A DNA stretch of 64,000 nt from Budorcas taxicolor (taxonomy: Eukaryota > Chordata > Mammalia > Artiodactyla > Bovidae): assembly GCF_023091745.1 (NCBI RefSeq), contig NC_068913.1, positions 31,626,501 through 31,690,500 on the forward strand, written 5' to 3'. The position numbers were made by a program, and so were the translations under genes. Shown here piece by piece: positions 56,113 through 64,000 of the stretch (the stretch's first letter is position 1; the number at the start of each line of letters is the position of its first letter). Under the pieces are notes generated by a model. The model was not told where the DNA came from and did no database searches. It was given only the letters and a program-made list of their open reading frames with translations.

Positions 56113-58007
56113 CTCAGCTACTCAACCCTATGACTTTCAACTCCAAAAGTAAAACAGTTCTGTTTTGCTAAGGGCCAAGTTCCAAGTGCCTCACAAAATC
56201 TCTGTCACTATATCTTCTATTTCCCTAGCCCTTATCTTTCCTCTCACCGAATACCATTATTTGCGTGTGTAGTTTGAATGTGGTAACCAGATACATTTAG
56301 AAAAAAATCTTGGTCTGGAAGTGGTGACAGGACACACTGTAAGTACAGTTGGCAGCACTCTGTTCCCAACTCACCACAAAGAACATACGAACTCTTTGTG
56401 CCTGACACTTTACACAATATGCTCCTTGGCTTTAAGAAAACATTATTTCATGTTCTTACTCTAATCAGTCTTGTCTGCCAGTCTGGAGAACTGAGAGGTT
56501 CATTGTTATATGCAGCTGTCATTTGTTCCATCTCATGGCTCTCTCTGCCTTCAATATCTTTGTGGTATTTAGTGAAAGTAATTTTCAGTTGGAAATCTTC
56601 TGCCCTTTCAGTAAGTGCAAGTATAGCACTTCATCAATGGCCAAAGAATTCTGAGCTATCTGGGATGTATCAGGACAGTTGATAAAACCTCACGGAGCAA
56701 CCTATGATAGTACATCCCATCATAAATTAAAAAAAAAAAAGCAGAAAGGGCCTTTGTCAGTGTTTATCTGAAGCGCTTTTATTCTTTGCCCTTGATTTCC
56801 TCTTCAGAAAATTGATGCGCCCTTAAATTGAAGCAAGAGGCTTGACAGGTGATGGTTAGTGTGATAACTGCTCAGATTTCATCAGCCAGTGTTTTTCTGG
56901 CGGTGCAATTGTCGGAACTTTCAGCTAGATTACCTGTCATCCACTACATCAGATAAAAGAGGCAGAGTTGAAAGATGCAGTTTTGCCACTGTACCTTATA
57001 GGGAATGAAAAGTGCAGGTGTAGTAATAGTAGCGAGAAAGAAGTACAATTATTTTCTAATCAGGCTACTTCTTTGAGAAATTTGGTGCTTAAATTTGCAA
57101 ACGTTGGGCAAAACCATTGCTGAATTTGCATTGTTAAATTTACAGAGAAGAAATGAAAAGAACTGTCATACTGTAGGTAGTGCTATAAGCTGTCTTCTCG
57201 ATCCATTTTATTTGTTCCACAAAATGAAGCAGTCATAGTTTATTTTTAGATACAAGAAAAATGTTCCTATTTTGGATACATCTCAGTATACTGATGTGGA
57301 GCCTGTATTTTGATCTGCTGTTAAGCTGTTTGAAACTGTGAAAGGAGACATTATTCTACACAAAGTTTTACAGAAAAACTTTTCAGCTAGAAAGATTGGA
57401 GGAATTGTGCCATATAGTCAGAATAATTTTGTGACAGATTTTTTTTTTCTAAATTTTAAAAGCAACATAGGTTGATAAATCAAAATAGGAAAGATTCTGG
57501 ATAAATGTATTTTTGTGAGATTATATGGTGTACTGTTTCCTGAACAGCTGATTATACAGAATGAACTAATCTCATCCCTTTAAAGCTGTCGCTTCTTAAG
57601 AAGAAAAACAGGTATTTGAATACAGTTAGTTGTCTCATGACAAATGGAAATTTGTTTACCTGGAAAGTAAAAGGGGCACTTTTTTTCCTGATAGGATGAG
57701 AGAGAGGTATATACTGTGATCTTACCACATTAAATCTCCACTAGAAAAGACAAATTTTCAGAGTTGCCTACAATTACCCATGATCATTTATTTTCCAGAG
57801 TCAAACTTATATCCGAATCTGAATTTCAGACAAGGAACAATTGTTTGTTATTGGGACAAATTAAAGGTTTTCCATAGCACAGTCACATGGTGAGACCTTC
57901 TGTTTTCAATTTAGTTGCATGTAGTCATCAGAATAAATTATACCAGAAAATCTTTATCCTCACATTGTGGAGCCTCTAGTTTAGTTTGTTAAATATTAAT
58001 TTAATGT
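56113..58007. other. No gene seen; repeat-free, possible conserved noncoding block
   Basis: No recognised repeats. 56750-57180 has balanced composition and several GATA-like and homeodomain-like words, which is unusual next to the AT-rich flanks. The frame at 56398-56682 has no known domain. Similarity of this block to other mammals cannot be tested here. Confidence 0.4.
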
Positions 58008-59106
58008 GGGCAAGAGAGTTCCAAAAAAACATCTATTTGCTTTATTGACTATGCCAAAGCCTTTGACTGTGTGGATCACAATAAACTGGAAAATTCCGAA
58101 AGAGATTCGATTACCAGACCACCTGACCTGCCTCTTGAGAAATCTGTATGCAGGTCAGGAAGCAACAGTTAGAATTGGACATGGAACAACAGACTGGTTC
58201 CAAATAGGAAAAGGAGTACGTCAAGCAGTATTGTCACCCTGCTTATTTAACTTCTATGCAGAGTACATCATGAGAAATGCTGGGCTGGAAGAAGCACAAG
58301 CTGGAATCAAGATTGCTGGGAGAAATATCAATAACCTCAGATATGCAGATGACACCACTCTTATGGCAGAAAGTGAAGAACAAAAGAGCTTCTTGATGAA
58401 AGTGAAAGAGGAGAGTGAAAAAGTTGGCTTAAAGCTTAAAATTCAGAAAACGAAGATCATGGCATCTGGTCCCATCACTTCATGGGAAATAGATGGGGAA
58501 ACAGTGGAAACAGTGGCAGACTTGATTTTTGAGGGGCTCCAAAGTCACTGCAGATGGTGACTGCAGCCATGAAATAAAAAGACGCTTACTCCTTAGAAGA
58601 AAAGTTATGTGCAACCTAGACAGCATATTAAAAAGCAGAGACATTACTTTGCCAACAAAGGTCTGTCTAGTCAAGTAGTTTTATATGGATGTGAGAGTTT
58701 GACTGTGAAGAAAGCTGAGCACCGAAAAATTGATGGTTTTGAACTGTGGTGTTGGAGAAGACTCTTGAGAGTCCCTTGGACTGCAAGGAGATCCAACCAG
58801 TCCATCCTAAAGGAAATCAGTACTGGGTGTTCTTTGGAAGGACTGATGTTGAAGCTGAAGCTCCAGTACTTTGGCCACCTGATGTGAAGAGGTGACTCAT
58901 TTGAAAAGACCTTGATGCTGGAATGATTGAGGGTGGGAGGAAAAGGGGTCGACAGAAGATGAGATGGTTGGATGGCATCACTGACTCAAAAGACATGAGT
59001 CTGAGAAAACTCCAGGAGTTGGTGATGGACAGAGAGGCCTGGCGTGCTGCAGTCCATGGGGTTGCAAAGAGTTGGACACAACTGAGCGACTAAACTTAAC
59101 TGAATT
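58008..59106 (+). mobile_element. BovB LINE, 5'-truncated, sense, 1.1 kb
   Basis: It begins in the RT at 'caagagagttcc' (the AREFQKNIYFC block) and ends at 'gcgactaaacttaactgaa'. The RT frame 58006-58560 starts out of phase (PKPLTVW is a shifted reading), then carries GHGTTDWF, GVRQ, an intact YADDTT near 58340-58357 and KIMASGPITSWEIDGETVE. A 7-bp loss removes the GC after GVRQ, and a frameshift follows at about 58535. The C-terminal part is at 58609-58887. Confidence 0.94.
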
Positions 59107-59458
59107 GAATATGCGTAGTAGATACTTTCTGCTATGTCATCTCTAAAGTTTCCCTCTCTCTGTTTTATTTGGAGGTAGTTTGCTATACTAGAGTGGTAGA
59201 GGCAGAACTAGGGATACCACACACCATGATGATCAAGCTTTTGGGGTTTGCTTGGAGAAGTCTAAGATAATATGCACCAAATTGGAAAAATTTGTTGACC
59301 CCAAGAGGAGTGACTGGGAAGAGGACAGAGGCAGATGATTAACTTTTACTTTATATGTCTCTGTATCATTGGACTCAAATAATCTTTTTAACCAAAAATT
59401 AGTAATAGAATACATTTGATACATTAAAAAAAAAACATATACAGTCTTACAAATAAAG
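59107..59458. other. No gene seen; unassigned DNA between two BovB copies
   Basis: No repeat recognised. The antisense open frame at 59233-59520 has no known domain and overlaps repeat sequence. Confidence 0.5.
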
Positions 59459-59490
59459 AGCTTAGCTTCAAACACTGGCTCCTCTACTCT

Positions 59491-61108
59491 CCAGCAAGAA
59501 TACAAAGAAGAACTGTACAAAAAAGATCTTCACAACCCAGATAATCATGATGGTGTGATCACTCATCTAGAGCCAGACATCCTGGAATGTGAAGTCAAGT
59601 GGGCCTTAGAAAGCATCACTATGAACAAAGCTAGTGGAGATGATAAAATTCCAGTAGAGCTATTTCAAATCCTGAAAGATGATGCTGTGAAGGTGCTGCA
59701 CTCAATATGCCAACAAATTTGGAAAACTCAGCAGTGGCCACAGGACTGAAAAAGGTCAGTTTTCATTCCAATCCCAAAGAAAGGCAATGCCAAAGAATGC
59801 TCAAACTACTGCACAATTGCACTCATCTCAAATGCTAGTAAAGTAATGCTCAAAATTCCAAGCCAGGCTTCATCAATACGTGAACCGTGAATTTCCTGAT
59901 GTTCAAGCTGGTTTTAGAAAAGACAGAGGAACCAGAGATCAAATTGCCAACATCTGCTGGATCATGGAAAAAGCAAGAGAGTTCCAGATAAACATCTATT
60001 TCTGCTTTATTGACTATGCCAAAGCCTTTGACTGTGTGGATCACAGTAAACTGTGGAAAATTCTGAAAGAGATGGAAATACCAGACCACCTGATCTGCCT
60101 GTTGAGAAACCTATATGCAGGTCAGGAAGCAACAGTTAGAACTGGACATGGAACAACAGACTGGTTCCACATAGGAAAAGGAGTACGTCAAGGCTGTATA
60201 TTGTCACCTTGCTTATTTAACTTATATGCAAAGTACATCATGAGAAACGCTGGACTGGAAGAAGCACAAGCTGGAATCAAGATTGCCGGGACAAATATCA
60301 ATAACCTCAGATATGCAGATGACACCACCGTTATGGCAGAAAGTGAAGAGGAACTCAAAAGCCTCTTGATGAAAGTGAAAGAGGAGAGTCAAAAAGTTGG
60401 CTTAAAGCTCAACATTCAGAAAACGAAGATCATGGCATCCGGTCCCATCACTTCATGGGAAATAGATGGGGAAACAGTGGAAATAGTGTCAGACTTTATT
60501 TTTCTGGGCTCCCAAATCACTGCAGATGGTGACTGCAGCCATGAAATTAAAAGACGCTTACTCCTTGGAAGAAAAGTTATGACCAACCTAGATAGTATAT
60601 TTAAAAGCAGAGACATTACTTTGCCAACTAAGGTCCGTCTAGTCAAGGCTATGGTTTTTCCAGTAGTCATGTATGGATGTGAGAGTTGGACTGTGAAGAA
60701 GGCTGAGCACCAAAGAATTGATGCTTTTGAACTGTGGTGCTGGAGAAGACTCTTGAGAGTCCCTTGGACTGCAAGGAGATCCAGCCAGTCCATTCTGAAG
60801 GAGATCAACCTTGGGATTTCTTTGGAAGGAATGATGCTAAAGCTGAAGCTCCAGTACTTTGGCCACCTCATGCAAATAGTTGACTCATTGGAAATGACTT
60901 TGATGCTGGGAGGGATTGGGGGCAGGAGGAGAAGGGGGCGACAGAGGATGAGATGGCTGGATGGCATCACTGACTCGATGGACATGAGTCTGAGTGAACT
61001 CCGGGAGTTGGTGATGGACAGGGAGGCCTGATGTGCTGCGATTCATGGGGTCGCAAAGAGTTGGACACGACTGAGTGACTGAACTGAACTGAACTGAACT
61101 GAATTTTT
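59491..61108 (+). mobile_element. BovB LINE, 5'-truncated, sense, 1.6 kb, inserted in a MIR
   Basis: It starts 'gcaagaatacaaagaagaac' just before the RT and ends in a CTGAA repeat at 61080-61105. It is among the least decayed BovB copies in the window. Its sense RT and C-terminal region forms one open frame. Confidence 0.95.
59880..61031 (+). pseudogene. BovB reverse transcriptase, 383-codon open frame (partial ORF)
   Basis: The longest frame in the window. From its first methionine: QAGFRKDRGTRDQ (residues ~8-20), AFDCVDHSKL (~48-57), GHGTTDWFHIGKGVRQGC (~90-107), an intact catalytic YADDTT (~143-148), ASGPITSWEIDGETVE (~185-200), GCESWTVKKAEH (~265-276), and the C-terminal LKLQYFGHL and GGIGGRRRRGRQRMRWLDGITDS near residue 355. 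The full BovB protein is much longer, with an N-terminal apurinic-type endonuclease absent here. Upstream RT sequence at 59555-59749 is in another frame, ended by a TGA in place of tryptophan, with a short deletion near 59857. So this is a truncated, non-autonomous remnant. Confidence 0.92.
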
Positions 61109-61220
61109 CTTCTTAGAGCCTCAATTTCCTCATCTATACATGGTGTTAATGATAATATGCAGATTCTAGACTTATTAGAGGATTAAATTATATAATCCAC
61201 ATGAAGTGCTCTGCACATTG

Positions 61221-61562
61221 AAACTAAACAATAAACATCAACTTCCTGGAATAAGGAGGCCTAAATATCTGTTTGATATATAGAGTGTTTCTCAAGTAAA
61301 AAAATTTAAATGTCTTTAAGCTTGCTTTTTTCTTATAGTGTGCTTATTAGAAGTGATGGTATCTGAGGCTCTTGTTCTAACATTTCATAATTCCTTTTAA
61401 ATGTAGTTGGAAGAGTGCATGAATGTTGACTCCATGGCAAAAGACTCAAGTTGATATCTTAGTCTATCATATATGTCCTTATCACAACTATGTCTGGGAA
61501 TAACATTCCTTTAGACAGTCACAGCCTAGATGTGACCCAGTAGGTGGTTCAGAGCTGCTTTA
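61221..61562. other. No gene seen; unassigned DNA
   Basis: No recognised repeat. Confidence 0.5.
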
Positions 61563-61569
61563 GATGATA

Positions 61570-61817
61570 GTTAGTTAGTTAGTTAGTTCAGTCACTCAGT
61601 CGTGTCCAACTCTTTGTGACCCCATGAATCTCAGCACGCCAGGCCTCCCTGTCCATCACCAACTCCCAGAGTTCACCCAGACTCTTGTCCATCGAGTCAG
61701 TGATGCCATCCAGCCATCTCATTCTCTGTTGTCCCCTTCTCCTCCTGCCCCCAATCCCTACCAGCATCAGAGTCTTTTCCAATGAGTCAACTCTTCGCAT
61801 GAGGTAGCCAAAGTACT
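61570..61817 (-). mobile_element. BovB 3' fragment, antisense, with GTTA-repeat tail
   Basis: The tail is a (GTTA)n run at 61570-61588 instead of the usual CTGAA type. It ends at 'gccaaagtact'. TSD gatgata at 61563-61569 and 61818-61824. Confidence 0.92.
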
Positions 61818-61944
61818 GATGATACTTGCCCACAAAAAAATCTCAGTTAAAATAAACACCTCAGTATATCTTTTTTGACCAAGATCCCTATTTTCTTGTA
61901 TTTGAAGTACAAAATCCCTAACAATCTAAGAAGAAACCTGAGGA

Positions 61945-62456
61945 TGGGGAGAAGATGTTGTGATGGATTGGGAGACTGGGATTGACAAATATACATTACT
62001 ATGTATAAAGTAGAGAACTTATGAAAACTGACCATATATCACACGGAACTCTACTCAATGCTCTGTGGTGACCTAAATGAGAAGGAAATCCCCAAAAGAG
62101 GGCATATATGTGTACATATAGCTGATTCACTTTTCTGTACAGTAGAAACTAATACAACATTGTAAAGCAGCTATGACATGTTGGCCACCTGATGAGAAGA
62201 GCCAACTCATTGGAAAAGACCCTAATGCTGGAAAAGATTGAGTGCAAGAGGAGAAGTGGGTGACAGAAGATGAGATGGTTGAATGGCATCACTGACTTGT
62301 TGTACAGGAATGTGAGCAAACTCTGGGAGATATTGAAGGACAGGGAAGCCTTGGTGTGCTGCAGTCCATGGGGTTGCAAATAGTCGGACACGACTTAGCA
62401 ACTGAACAACAACAGCAAAAGCAATTATACTCCATAAAAAAAAAAAAAAGAAAAAG
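61945..62456 (+). mobile_element. L1 3' end, sense, split by a BovB fragment
   Basis: 61945-62177 ('gatggattgggagactggga', 'gctctgtggtgacctaaatg', 'ctgattcacttttctgtaca', 'aacattgtaaagcagctatg') continues at 62418-62456 ('caattatactccataaaaa') with its poly-A. A BovB 3' piece lies between, with a TSD-like aaagcagctat / aaagcaattat. Confidence 0.8.
62178..62411 (+). mobile_element. BovB 3' fragment in an L1 3' end
   Basis: A sense, 5'-truncated BovB tip from 'catgttggccacctgatgag' to 'actgaacaacaacagc'. Host L1 resumes after it. Confidence 0.9.
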
Positions 62457-63027
62457 AAACCTAAAGTACACTGTGCACTCTGTGAAATCTTACTTCATCT
62501 CTCCAGCCAATAAGAAAATTCTCCTTCCAAATTCAAGATCTCTAATCTTGGCTGTAAACTGGTGTGGTAATCTGTATCAACTTCTCATGACAGATCATGT
62601 AGTTATATTCACAAGGAGTTCACTATATTTAAATTAAATCATTCCTTGTGATTAACACAAGTGTTAGAAAGATTTCCCTTGCACTGAGCTGAAATCAAGC
62701 TTTTTGTTATTCATAACCTTTTGTCCTTGCTTGGTCTTCCCAAAGCTGTACATAACCCTTCCTCTTCTTCTTCTTCCATGAGATAGCCTGCCAAACATTT
62801 CAAATTTGCTTCATGTCTTCTTTATGCTTATTGTTTTCCAGGCTCACTATCCAGTATTTCACTGTCCATTGAAAGTGAAATAAGCAATACATGGTCCTCC
62901 AGCAGTCCTCAACTGTCATAATTGCAGACCTCATCATTTGTCCTTTCTTCTCAACATATGCTTTGATGCACTCTTAAAATTTGTCAACGTTGGTCAAAAC
63001 CCTACTTGAGAAATGCTTTGACAAGAA
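62457..63027. other. No gene seen; unassigned DNA
   Basis: A short CTT repeat lies at 62763-62777. No coding or repeat identity recognised. Confidence 0.5.
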
Positions 63028-64000
63028 AGGTCAGTTTTCATTCCAATCCCAAAGAAAGGTAATACAAAAGAATGCTCAAACTACCGCACAATTGCACTCA
63101 TCTCACATGACAGTAAAGTAATGCTCAAAAGGCTTCAGCAATACGTGAACCGTGAACTCCCTGACGTTCAAGCTGGTTTTAGAAAAGACAGAGGAACCAG
63201 AGATCAAATTGCCAACATCTGCTGGATCATGGAAAAAGCAAGAGAGTTCCAGAAAAACATCTATTTCTGCTTTATTGACTATGCCAAAGCCTTTGACTGT
63301 GTGGATCACAATAAACTATGGAAAATTGTGAAAGACATGCGAATACCAGACTACGTAACCTGCCTCTTGAGAAATCTGTATGCGGCCAGGAAGCAACAGT
63401 TAGAACTGGACATGGAACAACAGACTGGTTCCACATAGGAAAAGGAGTACGTCAAGGCTGTATATTGTCACCCTGCTTATTTAACTTGTATGCAGAGTAC
63501 ATCATGAGAAACGCTGGACTGGAAGAAACACAAGCTGGAATCAACATTGCCGGGAGAAATATCAATAACATCAGATGTTCAGATGACACCACCCTTATGG
63601 CAGAAAATGAAGAGGAGCTAAAAAGCCTCTTGATGAAAGTGAAAGAGGAGAGTCAAAAAGTTGGCTTAAAGCTCAACATTCAGAAAACGAAGTTCATGGC
63701 ATCCGGTCCCATCACTTCATGGGAAATAGATGGGGAAACAGTAGAAACAGTGTCAGACTTTAGTTTTTTGGGCTCCCAAATCACTGCAGATGGTGACTGC
63801 AGCCATGAAATTAAAAGACGCTTACTCCTTGGAAGAAAAGTTATGACCAACCTAGATAGCATATTCAAAAGCAGAGACATTACTTTGCCGACTAAGGTCC
63901 ACTAGTCAAGGCTATGGTTTTTCCTGTGGTCATGTGTGGATGTGAGAGTTGGACTGTGAAGAAAGCTGAGTGCTAAAGAATTGATGCTTTTGAACTGTGG
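63028..64000 (+). mobile_element. BovB LINE, sense, runs off the window end
   Basis: It begins at the 'aaaggtcagttttcattcca' block of the RT and continues past 64000 inside the C-terminal region. Its 5' end is truncated at about 63026; the 3' end is not in the window. Confidence 0.94.
63100..63905 (+). pseudogene. BovB reverse transcriptase remnant, partial
   Basis: Frame 63121-63438 holds QAGFRKDRGTRDQ and AFDCVDHNKL. A one-base loss near 63385 ('tgcggccagg') shifts the reading into 63318-63905, which carries GHGTTDWFHIGKGVRQGC. The catalytic YADDTT near 63573-63590 reads CSDDTT, keeping both aspartates but not the tyrosine-alanine pair. The frame then runs through ASGPITSWEIDGETVE and IKRRLLLGRKV and ends at 63905 after a one-base change at 'aaggtccactag'. 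Confidence 0.9.

Larger units (their letters stand above)
59459..61220 (+). mobile_element. MIR SINE, sense, split by a BovB
   Basis: Left part 59459-59490 ('gcttcaaacactggctcct') and right part 61109-61220 ('gagcctcaatttcctcatct', 'gaggattaaattatataatc', 'gaagtgctctgcacattga') are consecutive MIR segments separated by the BovB at 59491-61108. Confidence 0.75.

Noticed and set aside
1..64000. Possibility of CRISPR arrays, prophage, toxin-antitoxin or other bacterial systems
   Set aside because: There are no regularly spaced repeats with unique spacers, no operon-like coding density and no bacterial gene families. The repeated units are dispersed eukaryotic retroposons with TSDs.

Overview
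The window reads as nuclear DNA from a ruminant, most likely a bovid. The diagnosis rests on the repeats. BovB (RTE-clade) LINE copies, the SINEs that share its 3' tail (Bov-tA with a tRNA-like head, the Bov-A2 dimer, the Bov-A monomer), a CHR-2-type tRNA SINE and artiodactyl-type L1 together are a ruminant signature. I see no host exon, tRNA, rRNA, CRISPR array or bacterial-type operon. Every long open frame I could identify is a fragment of L1 ORF1/ORF2 or of the BovB reverse transcriptase, in sense or antisense. The window therefore looks intergenic or intronic, and its content is a layered record of retrotransposition.

Layout: 1-4690 is a sense L1 starting at the beginning of ORF2, carrying a BovB 3' fragment and a Bov-A2. 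4.7-10.3 kb is mostly unassigned DNA with old MIR-like, DNA-transposon-like and LTR-like pieces and one Bov-A2. 10.3-22.2 kb is dense in antisense BovB (10360-11250, 11899-12183, 14631-15608, 19348-21222, 21532-22026), with Bov-tA SINEs, a CHR-2-type SINE and an L1 3' end. 22.2-31.4 kb is largely unassigned, with MER20, MER5A, MIR and LTR-like remnants and a few SINEs. 31.4-42.1 kb is one nested composite: an old LTR split first by a 1.9-kb sense BovB and then by an 8.4-kb full-length antisense L1, which carries its own Bov-A2 and Bov-tA. 42.1-58 kb is again mostly unassigned, with scattered SINEs, two L1 3' ends and MIRs. 58.0-64.0 kb holds three sense BovB copies (58008-59106, 59491-61108, 63028 to the window end), an antisense BovB tip and a split L1 3' end.

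The elements depend on one another in a known way. L1 and BovB each encode an endonuclease/reverse transcriptase that primes on nicked target DNA. The Bov SINEs have no protein and are thought to be copied by the BovB enzyme because they share its 3' tail. Many insertions here are 5'-truncated and flanked by target-site duplications (TSDs) that I could read directly. All L1 and BovB coding regions are broken. The best preserved is a 383-codon BovB RT/C-terminal frame at 59880-61031.

I found no convincing new system. The most useful observations are the nested full-length L1 with its TSD and a 28-bp frame-breaking duplication, a 31-bp BovB micro-insertion with a perfect 13-bp TSD, BovB inverted pairs able to form long double-stranded RNA, catalytic-site decay in BovB copies, a three-copy ~144-bp tandem array in the L1 5' region, and a few repeat-free blocks that may be conserved noncoding DNA. 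Family names and boundaries come from pattern recognition, not from a database search.
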